A stretch of 14,002 nt of DNA from positions 1 through 14,002 of the forward strand of contig JAEDGL010000054.1 in the NCBI GenBank assembly GCA_016297535.1, read 5' to 3'. The stretch comes from Clostridia bacterium. GTDB taxonomy: Bacteria > Bacillota > Clostridia > Christensenellales > Aristaeellaceae. Position numbers and translations under genes: made by a program. The notes below the pieces were generated by a model, which saw only the letters and a program-made list of their open reading frames with translations, had not been told where the DNA came from and made no database searches. This document shows, piece by piece, positions 1 through 6,100 of the stretch; the first letter of the stretch is position 1; every line of letters starts with the position of its first letter.

Positions 1-20
1 AGTAGGTCGCTGCCGCATTC
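1..20 (+). rRNA. rrf: 5S rRNA, 3' end only (partial)
   Basis: The first bases read AGTAGGTCGCTGCCGC, which resembles the conserved 3' terminal part of clostridial 5S rRNA (the GAGAGTAGG...CGC...GCC region of helices IV and I). An intrinsic terminator starts six bases later, as expected at the end of an rRNA operon. The rest of the gene lies outside the window, so the 5' half of helix I cannot be checked, and the exact 3' end (about base 20) is a guess. The call rests on motif recognition plus the adjacent terminator. Confidence 0.7.
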
Positions 21-25
21 CATTT

Positions 26-61
26 CCCCGATCAGCTTTTGCTGGTCGGGGTTTTCTGTTT
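26..61 (+). terminator. Intrinsic terminator after 5S rRNA
   Basis: An 11-bp stem (CCCCGATCAGC at 26-36 with GCTGGTCGGGG at 41-51, one G-T wobble) closes a TTTT loop and is followed by TTTTCTGTTT. This is a textbook rho-independent terminator on the plus strand and probably ends the rRNA operon entering from the left. Confidence 0.9.
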
Positions 62-356
62 ACATTCCTCTTTTATACGGAAGGAATAGATTTGAGAGGG
101 CGGAGTATTCGGATTGTCAGGGAGAATTGACCAGGTTGACGCTATTGTTTGCCTTGAGAGCTCGGTTCACCTACCGGCAAAGCGGATGCATAAAGCTTTT
201 AAATGGATGAACCAAGACTTGAATTTACGCCGAATAGACAATGCTACGGCCGGGCTTTCTATGCCCATACGCTTTGAGAACCGATTGAGGAATCGACAGA
301 TAGCTTGCTGGAGGATATACCTGATGCAGAAGCATTACCTTGAAAAAATACATTTG
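62..356. other. Non-coding stretch, no gene recognised
   Basis: About 300 bases between the rRNA terminator and the terminator of the minus-strand Spo0A-like gene. The only open frame of any length (plus, 114-374) starts at TTG without a clear ribosome binding site, resembles nothing I recognise, and runs into the opposing terminator hairpin. I see no tRNA cloverleaf, repeat array or convincing promoter. The bases from 382 to 454 also hold nothing I can name. Confidence 0.6.
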
Positions 357-381
357 AAAAAGCCGCTCATATAGAGCGGCT
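357..381 (-). terminator. Intrinsic terminator of the Spo0A-like gene
   Basis: A perfect 8-bp inverted repeat (AGCCGCTC at 361-368, GAGCGGCT at 374-381) with an ATATA loop is bordered by five A at 357-361, giving a U-tract on the minus strand. It lies about 75 bases past the stop codon of the minus-strand gene at 455-829 and most likely ends that transcript. Confidence 0.8.
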
Positions 382-454
382 AGGTACAATGACTCGACGA
401 ATACCCCAGAGAGGGCTTGTGGCGTGGCAGAGAAGAAATGCGTCCTGATGTTTT

Positions 455-829
455 TTAGGAAGCGTTGTCTTCGTCATACATGCGCAAACGAATTTTTTCT
501 GCCAACAGAGCGATCATTTCGCTGTTGGTCGGTTTGTCATAGGCCAGATTCAGGCTTCTGCCAAAAAGTCCGCTTGCGGCAGCCAGATTTCCTCTTTTCC
601 ATGCCATATCGATGGCATGGCGAATGGAACGCTCCACGCAGGAAGGGCTGGTTTGAAAGCGCTGTGCGATGCTCGGGTACAGCTGTCGAGACAAATTGAT
701 GCATGGCTGCGACAGCGTAAGCACGAGCTGTACGGCTGTCAGAAGGTAATAGTAGCCGTTTACATGCATTGGAATACCGATTTCCCAAAGTAGCTCTGTA
801 ATCCATCTGTCAGACTTCTGTAGATCCAT
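455..829 (-). CDS. Stand-alone Spo0A C-terminal (effector) domain protein
   Basis: This 124-residue protein matches only the DNA-binding domain of Spo0A, the master regulator of sporulation entry. Recognisable blocks are ITELLWEIGIPMHVNGYYYL (residues 10-29), LYPSIAQRF (50-58), the recognition-helix region SCVERSIRHAIDMAWKRGN (63-81) and KPTNSEMIALLAEKIRLR (99-116). Residues of the helix-turn-helix segment look intact, so DNA binding is plausible. The receiver domain, with its phosphorylated aspartate, is absent, and there is no room for one in frame upstream: the ATG at 829 follows GGGGGAG by seven bases. Full Spo0A is about 260 residues, so this is a one-domain paralogue rather than the main Spo0A. 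Phosphorelay control therefore cannot act on it directly. It is monocistronic, with its own promoter and terminator, and diverges from the VanY-like gene. Its targets are unknown; autoregulation or competition at 0A boxes is inference. Confidence 0.9.
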   Translation of the reverse strand: MDLQKSDRWITELLWEIGIPMHVNGYYYLLTAVQLVLTLSQPCINLSRQLYPSIAQRFQTSPSCVERSIRHAIDMAWKRGNLAAASGLFGRSLNLAYDKPTNSEMIALLAEKIRLRMYDEDNAS

Positions 830-903
830 TTAATTCTCCCCCATAATATTATCTTTTTGGATGGTTACTTGAATATGGCTCACAGTCATCAACTACATAA
901 CCT

Positions 904-931
904 ATTGTACTATTTTTTTGTAAAAATGCAA
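904..931 (-). promoter_or_regulatory. Probable sigma-A-type promoter of the Spo0A-like gene
   Basis: On the minus strand, TTGCAT (926-931) and TACAAT (904-909) are separated by 16 bases. Transcription would begin roughly 75 bases upstream of the ATG. Each hexamer is one or two bases from consensus. The spacer contains one of three T-tract/A-tract dyads found in this region. Confidence 0.5.
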
Positions 932-987
932 GGGGGTAGCAATATTTTTTGGTAAAAAACATATAATTTCGATTTTTGTCAAAAAAA
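913..987. repeat. Three T-tract/A-tract dyad elements (possible operator cluster)
   Basis: Three similar near-palindromes occur at 913-926 (T7-G-T-A5), 945-959 (T6-GGT-A6) and 973-987 (T5-GTC-A7), with centres about 28-32 bases apart, close to three helical turns. The third contains TGTCAAA, one base from the Spo0A box TGTCGAA. They lie between two divergent genes, one encoding a Spo0A-type DNA-binding domain, so they could be its operators. They could also be only the A/T-rich character of a promoter region. Confidence 0.35.
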
Positions 988-1004
988 TATAACAACTGTA
1001 TATC
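976..1004 (+). promoter_or_regulatory. Candidate promoter of the VanY-like gene
   Basis: TTGTCA (976-981) and TATATC (999-1004) are 17 bases apart on the plus strand, placing a start site near 1011, upstream of the ribosome binding site at 1037. The -10 element is only 4 of 6 to consensus. A perfect TATAAT at 962-967 is an alternative but has no good -35 box. The -35 here overlaps the 0A-box-like dyad at 973-987. Confidence 0.35.
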
Positions 1005-1048
1005 ATTTGCCCAATTTGAAAAACTATCCAAAAACGGGTGGTGATCGT

Positions 1049-2098
1049 GTGCAGAGAGGAATCATAACCGAGTATGAATGGCGCAGACGTATGCAGCAAG
1101 CGGGTAAAGCAATGCCAGATTGGTGGGGCGCGCAGTGCGTTTATCCGGCCGGAATGAGAAAATGGACGGGGAAGCGTTGCTTTCGGCTGATACTGATAAC
1201 GCTGTCATTGACGGTGGCCCTCGCTATTCCTGCGTTGACCCCTGTACGGACACGAGAGGTGTTTGAGGATTATCCACCTGCAAATTCAATGGGTCCCCAG
1301 GTGCGCAAGGTAAGCGCCGTCAGCTATCAGCTGCCTGCGCAGCTTGACTGTCTGCCACAAATCTTCACGCGTGCGCAGCTGATTTGTGGCAGGATGATGC
1401 TGATTGATGCACAGCACCCTGCTCCCACAGATCTGCCTCCACCCAATACGGTCAGCATAGCGCAATATGGAAACGGCATGGTTCCGGTGCGCTCGCTGTC
1501 CATTTGCAGCGGATATGAAACGATTGCAGCACTCAAAAGCCTGTTCAGTCAACTGCGCAGTACAGGTGCCGAAGGGCTGTATGTCTGTCAGGGCAGTGTG
1601 AGCGTAGCTCAGCAGCGTCAAACGCTGGTTCGGCAGACCAGGCTGCTGATGAAAACCCTCCCTCCGGACGAGGCGGCAGGGCTTGCACGGAAATCCTTTG
1701 ATCTGCCGGGAACGGGTAGCCTGCTGCAGGAGTACACGGTGGAGATCTGTACCTCGAACGGACAACGTCTGGAGGAAGACACGCAGGGTCAGAGGCTTTT
1801 GCAGCTTTGCTGGCGCTATGGTTTTGTGCGTGAATCCAGCGAAAGGCCCTTTCGCTTTCGGTATGTAGGAAAGGCGCATGCAACCGCCATGACCTATCTG
1901 AATCTGGATTTTGAGAACTATCTGGACTGGCTGCATCAAAAGGGGATCATCACGGTTATGGCAGGAGGACAGCCAAAGTATCTTATTTTGTGCAGTCCAC
2001 TACAGGGCGATTACGCAGCGTTTATGCTTCCGGCAAACGCAGCGTGCGAAATCAGCCTGGACAATATGGGATATGCGCTGGCGGCCTGCACTCTTTAA
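1049..2098 (+). CDS. Membrane-anchored, catalytically degenerate VanY/M15B D,D-carboxypeptidase-like protein
   Basis: A 349-residue protein with about 45 cytoplasmic residues, one membrane anchor (residues ~45-66) and an extracellular domain that follows the VanY (peptidase M15B) pattern. That pattern includes MLIDAQHPAPTDLPP (117-131) for the family LLVNxxHPLPxDY block, a helix then YVCQGSVSVAQQ (178-189) for the SGYRSxxxQ block, LPGTGSLLQEYTVEI (219-233) for RPGTSEHQTGLAVDI, CWRYGF (254-259) and RPFRFRYVG (266-274) for EPWHFRYVG, then a C-terminal NYLDWL helix. Family members cleave the terminal D-Ala of peptidoglycan with zinc. Here the zinc ligands H, D and H align with L225, E232 and R269, and the catalytic Glu with R266, so activity is not expected. 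A binding or scaffold role is inference. Start: GTG at 1049, seven bases after GGTGG within GGTGGTGATC, close to a full anti-16S match. TTG 1007 lacks such a site; ATG 1154 is a weaker alternative. Confidence 0.7.
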   Translation: MQRGIITEYEWRRRMQQAGKAMPDWWGAQCVYPAGMRKWTGKRCFRLILITLSLTVALAIPALTPVRTREVFEDYPPANSMGPQVRKVSAVSYQLPAQLDCLPQIFTRAQLICGRMMLIDAQHPAPTDLPPPNTVSIAQYGNGMVPVRSLSICSGYETIAALKSLFSQLRSTGAEGLYVCQGSVSVAQQRQTLVRQTRLLMKTLPPDEAAGLARKSFDLPGTGSLLQEYTVEICTSNGQRLEEDTQGQRLLQLCWRYGFVRESSERPFRFRYVGKAHATAMTYLNLDFENYLDWLHQKGIITVMAGGQPKYLILCSPLQGDYAAFMLPANAACEISLDNMGYALAACTL

Positions 2099-2126
2099 CG
2101 CGCGCAAAGAGGAAAAGGAGGGGCGT

Positions 2127-2174
2127 TTGTCGAAAAGAGAGGATAATCTTTTGGATAAGGATGATGACGTTTGA
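2127..2174 (+). CDS. Possible 15-residue leader peptide coupled to the next gene
   Basis: A strong ribosome binding site (AAAAGGAGGGG, about 2113-2123) precedes a TTG at 2127 that opens MSKREDNLLDKDDDV and stops at TGA 2172-2174. The stop overlaps the TTG start (2171) of the following gene as TTGA. The SD is stronger than anything directly before the downstream start, so ribosomes could reach that gene by translational coupling. The peptide is charged, with no membrane character. It could be chance; there is no homologue I recognise. Confidence 0.3.
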   Translation: MSKREDNLLDKDDDV

Positions 2175-2920
2175 AATCCATTCAGTTTTCCCTGACGCCT
2201 GCCGCCGGCAAGCAATTGATCGCGCTTGCGCTTGCACAAAATCAGACGGTGCTTTCAGCCGCGAAGGAGCATACTGTTGTTATTGTGGCCGGAACCACCA
2301 ATACCTATATTGCCAAAGCGGTACTGGAAGCAATCGGCGAAACAGGCTTTACAGGCCGGCATTTTTTCCGTGGCGTAACCAGTGGCCAGCCTGTACCGGC
2401 AGATCTGCCCGAAATGGAAGGGGATGTGGTCATCGAAAAAGGCCGCTGGATTCATGGCAAAACCATTCAGGAGGTGGCGCCTGCGCTCAGGGCGGGGGAC
2501 GTGATTCTCAAAGGCGCGAATGCCGTTGATCTGCAGACAGGGGAGGCCGCCGTGCTCATCGGCCATCCTGCGGGCGGTACGTTGGCGGGCATCTTTGAAG
2601 CCTGCGTTGGTCGCCGTGTGCGTGTGATTGTGCCCGTGGGCGTGGAAAAGCGTGTAGACGGCCCCATCAGCATGCTATGCCTTCTATGCAACGATCCCGA
2701 TGCCAGCGGCGCGCGCCTTGCGCCTGCGCCTGGCGCAGCCTATACCGAAATGGATGCCATTTGCGAGCTGACCGGCGCGCAGGCACATCTGATTGCCGCA
2801 GGCGGTGTTTGCGGCTACGAGGGAATTGCGTGGTTCCAGTGCACAGGTACGCAGGAGCAGCTGGAAAAGGTACAGAGGTACGTGCAGCGTGTAAGAAATA
2901 CGCCTGCCTATCAATTCTAA
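2171..2920 (+). CDS. Conserved protein of unknown function
   Basis: I recognise no named family for this 249-residue protein. It has no signal peptide and no clear membrane span, so it is probably cytoplasmic. It alternates hydrophobic strands with glycine-rich turns, as in an alpha/beta fold: VVIVAGTTNTYIAKAVLE (36-53), FFRGVTSG (65-72), DVVIEKGRWIHG (85-96), AGDVILKGANAVD (108-120), AVLIGHPAGGTLAGIF (127-142), VRVIVPVGVEKRV (150-162) and a C-terminal HLIAAGGVCGYEGIAWFQCTG (206-226) followed by an amphipathic helix. The GTTNTY and KGANAVD blocks have the look of ligand-binding loops. No canonical Walker A or Rossmann motif is evident. The start is TTG at 2171, after AAGGATGATG and overlapping the stop of a 15-codon open frame. 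It ends 16 bases before the Gfo/Idh/MocA gene, which has its own GGAGGAG, so the two are probably co-transcribed and may share a substrate pathway (inference). Confidence 0.75.
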   Translation: MKSIQFSLTPAAGKQLIALALAQNQTVLSAAKEHTVVIVAGTTNTYIAKAVLEAIGETGFTGRHFFRGVTSGQPVPADLPEMEGDVVIEKGRWIHGKTIQEVAPALRAGDVILKGANAVDLQTGEAAVLIGHPAGGTLAGIFEACVGRRVRVIVPVGVEKRVDGPISMLCLLCNDPDASGARLAPAPGAAYTEMDAICELTGAQAHLIAAGGVCGYEGIAWFQCTGTQEQLEKVQRYVQRVRNTPAYQF

Positions 2921-2936
2921 AGCGGAGGAGATACCC

Positions 2937-4199
2937 ATGAAACAGCTGACAGTGGCCATTGCAGGCTGCGGATCCAGAGGTCAGGATACCTATGCAAAAT
3001 GTCAGGAGCGGTTTCCCGACAAAATGAAAATTGTAGCGGCGGCGGACATCCGTCCCGAAAAGCTGGAGCAGCTCAGAGCCGCCTACGGGCTAACGGAGCA
3101 GCAATGCTATGACAGCGCGGAAAGCATGCTGAAAGCAGGCAAGCTGGCGGATGTCATGTTCATCTGCACGCCGGATGACTGCCACTATGCGCACGCCATG
3201 GAGGCCCTTTCGCAGGGCTATCATCTGCTGCTGGAAAAGCCCATTTCTCCCACCGAGGAGCAATGCCGCGATATTGAAAGGCTGGCCAATGAGAAGGGCC
3301 TTCATGTTGCGGTATGCCATGTGCTGCGCTACACTGTATTCTATCAAAAGATCAAGGAACTGATCGAATCCGGCGTTGTGGGCGAGGTGGTTAACATTCA
3401 GGCCAACGAGCAGGTGGCCTACTGGCATCAGGCGCATTCCTTTGTACGCGGCAACTGGCGCAATGCCGGACTCAGCTCTCCCATGATTCTGGCCAAGTGC
3501 TGCCACGACATGGATATTCTGCTCTGGCTGGCTGGCAAGCACTGCCTGCGGGTATCCTCCTTTGGCAGCCTGCGCCATTTCAAGGCGGAGTTTGCCCCCG
3601 AGGGCGCGCCGCTGCGCTGCACGGACGGATGCCCCGCGGCAGATACCTGTCCCTATAATGCCCAAAAGTATTATATGGGGTTGATTGAGCGTGGAGCTAC
3701 CGGCTGGCCGGTCAATGTGCTTGCGGTGGAGCCTACGGAGCAGACCGTGATGGATGCGCTGCAAAACGGCCCCTATGGCCGCTGCGTGTATCATTGCGAT
3801 AACGACGTGGTGGATCATCAGGTGCTGAATATGGAGCTGGAGGACGGCCTGACCATCAGCTTTACCATGTGCGCCTTTACGGCCGACAACAACCGCTTTA
3901 TCCGCATTATGGGCACGCATGGCGAGATTGCGGCAGATATGAACGCCAAGTATATTGACGTAAAGCCCTTTGGCAAGGAAAAGCAGACCATCGACGTACG
4001 CACGCTGTCCAGCGACTTTACCGGGCACAGCGGCGGAGATGCACGGCTGCTGGAGGATTTTCTGGATCTGGTTTCCGGCGAAAAGAAACAGGGAAAGGCG
4101 CTGTCCAGCATTTCCGACTCGGTGGAGAGCCATCTGGTTGCCCTTGCGGCAGAGCGTTCCCGTCTCCATGGAGGCAGGGTAGAGGAAATCCGCCGGTAA
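2937..4199 (+). CDS. Gfo/Idh/MocA-family NAD(P)-dependent oxidoreductase
   Basis: A 420-residue cytoplasmic oxidoreductase of the family that acts on sugars, inositols and related polyols. The N-terminal Rossmann domain begins VAIAGCGSRG (6-15), followed by the nucleotide-loop AADIRP (35-40), FICTPDDCHYAHA (75-87) and the hallmark EKP (100-102), whose Lys is catalytic in the family. K187 with HDMD (190-193) matches the KxxHDxD active-site segment. A cysteine-bearing insert, RCTDGCPAADTCPYNA (227-242), resembles a CxxxC-x5-C metal or structural site seen in a subset of the family. The C-terminal domain is beta-sheet rich with ILGLNLEL-type strands ending in a helix. Start: ATG with GGAGGAG nine to fifteen bases upstream. 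The substrate cannot be read from the sequence. The unknown-function gene just upstream is the likely operon partner. Confidence 0.9.
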   Translation: MKQLTVAIAGCGSRGQDTYAKCQERFPDKMKIVAAADIRPEKLEQLRAAYGLTEQQCYDSAESMLKAGKLADVMFICTPDDCHYAHAMEALSQGYHLLLEKPISPTEEQCRDIERLANEKGLHVAVCHVLRYTVFYQKIKELIESGVVGEVVNIQANEQVAYWHQAHSFVRGNWRNAGLSSPMILAKCCHDMDILLWLAGKHCLRVSSFGSLRHFKAEFAPEGAPLRCTDGCPAADTCPYNAQKYYMGLIERGATGWPVNVLAVEPTEQTVMDALQNGPYGRCVYHCDNDVVDHQVLNMELEDGLTISFTMCAFTADNNRFIRIMGTHGEIAADMNAKYIDVKPFGKEKQTIDVRTLSSDFTGHSGGDARLLEDFLDLVSGEKKQGKALSSISDSVESHLVALAAERSRLHGGRVEEIRR

Positions 4200-4213
4200 A
4201 AAAGAAAAACCCA

Positions 4214-4263
4214 TCCCTCATTCCCAGCAGTCGCTCTGCCGGGAATGGGGGAGCAATTCTTTT
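4214..4263 (+). terminator. Hairpin with trailing T-rich run, probable terminator after the oxidoreductase gene
   Basis: A long stem pairs 4214-4225 with 4241-4252 (one G-T wobble), continues after an A-C mismatch with GCAG/CTGC, and closes a TCGCT loop. The T-rich TTCTTTT begins about four bases after the stem, so it is a less than ideal intrinsic terminator. On the other strand the A-rich run at 4198-4209 gives a U-tract, so it may also act in reverse. It separates the oxidoreductase from the kinase gene. Confidence 0.55.
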
Positions 4264-4278
4264 AGCGAAGTGACGAAA

Positions 4279-4815
4279 ATGAAGACACTCTATCTGATTG
4301 GCGGTACAATGGGCGTTGGAAAAACCACCCTGTGCCAGTATCTGAAGCAGGATTTGCCCAACAGCGTTTTTCTGGATGGCGACTGGTGCTGGGATGCCAA
4401 CCCCTTTCAGGTAACCGAAGAAACCAGGGCCATGGTTATGGAGAACATCTGCTTTCTGCTCAATCAGTTTTTGCATTGCTCTGCCTATGACAACGTTCTT
4501 TTCTGCTGGGTGATGCACCAGCAATCCATCATTGATGCGATTGTGCACAGGCTGGATCTGAAAGACAGCGATGTGAAATGCATTTCTCTCCTTGCGGATG
4601 AAAACAGCCTGCGCAGCAGATTAACGGCAGATATCCAAAAAGGAATCCGAACGGCTGATGTTCTGGACAGAAGCCTGGCAAGAATCCCGCTCTACCGCCA
4701 GCTTGATACCATTGCGATCGATACCAGCGGCAAAACCGTTGAACAGATTGCCCAGGAGGTGAAACGATGCGCAAAGCATTCGTTTCCCCAAAACACCCGG
4801 GCAGGCAGAACCTGA
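4279..4815 (+). CDS. Small P-loop (AAA-type) nucleotide kinase-like protein
   Basis: A 178-residue cytoplasmic protein with a Walker A motif, GGTMGVGKTT (residues 8-17), directly after the first beta strand. VFLDGDWCWD (30-39) occupies the place where substrate-binding acidic residues sit in small-molecule and nucleoside kinases. NVLFCWVMH (72-80) is a likely Walker B-type strand, and a lid-like Arg-rich region (R112, R114, R124, R131, R135) and a C-terminal helix follow. This is the architecture of uncharacterised kinases annotated as AAA or nucleotide kinases; the phosphoryl acceptor is unknown. I prefer ATG 4279, which puts the P-loop at the usual distance from the N-terminus; GTG 4270 in the same frame adds only three residues. 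The ribosome binding site is weak for both (GAAGTGA before the ATG). The gene is flanked by a hairpin upstream and a strong terminator downstream, so it may be transcribed alone, though I saw no clear promoter. Confidence 0.8.
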   Translation: MKTLYLIGGTMGVGKTTLCQYLKQDLPNSVFLDGDWCWDANPFQVTEETRAMVMENICFLLNQFLHCSAYDNVLFCWVMHQQSIIDAIVHRLDLKDSDVKCISLLADENSLRSRLTADIQKGIRTADVLDRSLARIPLYRQLDTIAIDTSGKTVEQIAQEVKRCAKHSFPQNTRAGRT

Positions 4816-4832
4816 AAAACATTTTGCAAACG

Positions 4833-4870
4833 AAAATCCCCTCCGTATGAGCATACGGAGGGGATTTTTT
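4833..4870. terminator. Strong bidirectional terminator between convergent genes
   Basis: A perfect inverted repeat (AAAATCCCCTCCGTATG at 4833-4849 and its complement from 4852) has an A-run on the left and six T on the right, giving a U-tract on both strands. It lies 18 bases after the plus-strand kinase stop and about 20 bases beyond the stop of the minus-strand DUF1294 gene, so it should end both convergent transcripts. Confidence 0.92.
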
Positions 4871-4891
4871 GTGACGGATGGTTCAGAAATT

Positions 4892-5173
4892 TCAAAGCAG
4901 ATAAATTGCGCCCAGCACCAGCAGAACGATCTGGATGATCAGCATAAGCGGAAAGAACAGACGAAAATACCAGTGCCTGGTTTTGTGGCGCAGCAGGTTC
5001 ATACCCAGCACGCCGCCAACGCCGCCAAAGCAGGCGCAGGCAAGAAACAGCGTGGCTTCCGGCACACGCCATTTTCCCCTGCGGGCACAGCGCTTGTCAT
5101 ACCACATCAGCCCAAAGGAAAACAGGTTGGTGATCAGCAGCACAATGAGAAGCATTAACATGGCAGGCTGCAT
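4892..5173 (-). CDS. DUF1294 family small membrane protein
   Basis: This 93-residue protein matches the DUF1294 pattern: a hydrophobic N-terminal segment (about 5-24), the motif MWYDKRCARRGKWRVPEATL (23-42), a glycine-rich hydrophobic span FGGVGGVLGMNLLRHKT (49-65), and a last hydrophobic segment (about 72-93). Two to three membrane spans are likely, with the basic segments in the cytoplasm. The function of the family is unknown. It is the last gene of the minus-strand cluster. Its ribosome binding site (AAGGAG, 5183-5188) is made from the last two sense codons of era, with nine bases between it and the ATG, so translation is likely linked to era. The ATG at 5161 is an alternative start four residues in. 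Confidence 0.88.
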   Translation of the reverse strand: MQPAMLMLLIVLLITNLFSFGLMWYDKRCARRGKWRVPEATLFLACACFGGVGGVLGMNLLRHKTRHWYFRLFFPLMLIIQIVLLVLGAIYLL

Positions 5174-5179
5174 GGAGCG

Positions 5180-6070
5180 TTACTCCTTGTCCTCATAGCC
5201 CAGGGTGCGCAAATCCTCCATGCGGTTGCGCCAGTTTTCGCGAACCTTAACCCAAAGCTGCAGATGTACATGAGAGCCCAGCAGGTTTTCGATATCCCGC
5301 CGCGCCTCCTGACCGATGGTTTTGAGCATACTGCCCTGCTTGCCAATGATGATCCCCTTGTGCGCGGGGCGTTCGCAGTAGATGGTAGCGTGGATCTCGA
5401 TCAGGTTGTCCGAAAGCTTCTGGATGGACATCATCTCCACGCCGATGCCGTGGGGCACCTCCTCCTTGAGGTGGTACAGCGCCTTTTCGCGGATCAGCTC
5501 GCCGCAGATAACCCGTTCGGGCTGGTCGGTAATGGCGTCGGCAGGAAAGTACTGCGGGCCTTCTGGCAGGTAGCTGATCAGCAGCTCTCTCAGCTGCTGG
5601 AGGCCATCGCCGGTACGGGCGCTGACGGGGATGATATCATCATAGCCGGCCTGGGCAAAGCTGGCAATCAGCGCCAGCAGGCTCTGCGGCTCCAGCAGAT
5701 CGATTTTGTTAAGCACAAGCACCTTTTGAACCTGATGCCTGCTCATATCCTCCACCACGGCGCGATCCTGCTTGCCAACGGCGGTGGCATCCACCATGAC
5801 AATCAGCGCGTCAATGCCCTGCAGGGCGTCTCGGGCGGTTTGCATCATGTATTCGCCCAGGCGGTTGCGGGGCGTGTGCAGGCCGGGCGTATCCAGAAAA
5901 ACGATCTGGCTGTTTTCATCGGTGCAGATGCCCATAATACGGTTGCGGGTGGTCTGGGGACGGTTGGATACGATGGCCACTTTCTCGCCCACCATGGCGT
6001 TCATAAGGGTGCTCTTGCCTACGTTGGGACGGCCAATGATGGCGACAAAACCAGAATGAAACTGAGACAT
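5180..6070 (-). CDS. era: GTPase Era, 16S rRNA maturation and 30S assembly factor
   Basis: A full-length Era (296 residues; family about 300). The GTPase domain shows G1 GRPNVGKST (13-21), the switch I threonines in RPQTTRNRI (37-45), G3 DTPG (60-63), G4 NKID (121-124) and G5 SAR (150-152). The C-terminal KH domain has HKGIIIGKQGSMLKTIG (237-253), the GxxG loop that binds the 3' end of 16S rRNA near the anti-Shine-Dalgarno sequence. The protein acts in the cytoplasm at a late step of small-subunit assembly. ATG at 6070 follows AGAGGATC. It starts 30 bases after the ybeY-cdd stop and its own 3' end supplies the SD for DUF1294. Being next to ybeY fits a shared role in 16S 3'-end processing, and the order ybeY, cdd, era is kept from Bacillus. 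Confidence 0.98.
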   Translation of the reverse strand: MSQFHSGFVAIIGRPNVGKSTLMNAMVGEKVAIVSNRPQTTRNRIMGICTDENSQIVFLDTPGLHTPRNRLGEYMMQTARDALQGIDALIVMVDATAVGKQDRAVVEDMSRHQVQKVLVLNKIDLLEPQSLLALIASFAQAGYDDIIPVSARTGDGLQQLRELLISYLPEGPQYFPADAITDQPERVICGELIREKALYHLKEEVPHGIGVEMMSIQKLSDNLIEIHATIYCERPAHKGIIIGKQGSMLKTIGQEARRDIENLLGSHVHLQLWVKVRENWRNRMEDLRTLGYEDKE

Positions 6071-6100
6071 TTTTTGATCCTCTTTCTGTATGGATGCCGG

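Noticed and set aside
114..374. 86-codon open frame on the plus strand after the 5S terminator
   Set aside because: It starts at TTG with no convincing SD, has no recognisable domain, and ends inside the opposing terminator hairpin at 361-381.
2091..2111. CTCTTT/AAAGAG inverted repeat at the end of the VanY-like gene as a terminator
   Set aside because: Only six base pairs, a nine-base loop and no following T-run; the next gene is close and probably co-transcribed.
3090..4214. 374-codon open frame antisense to the oxidoreductase gene
   Set aside because: The plus strand carries a clear Gfo/Idh/MocA protein with all motifs; the antisense frame is His/Leu/Ala-rich with no domain and is explained by codon bias in GC-rich DNA.
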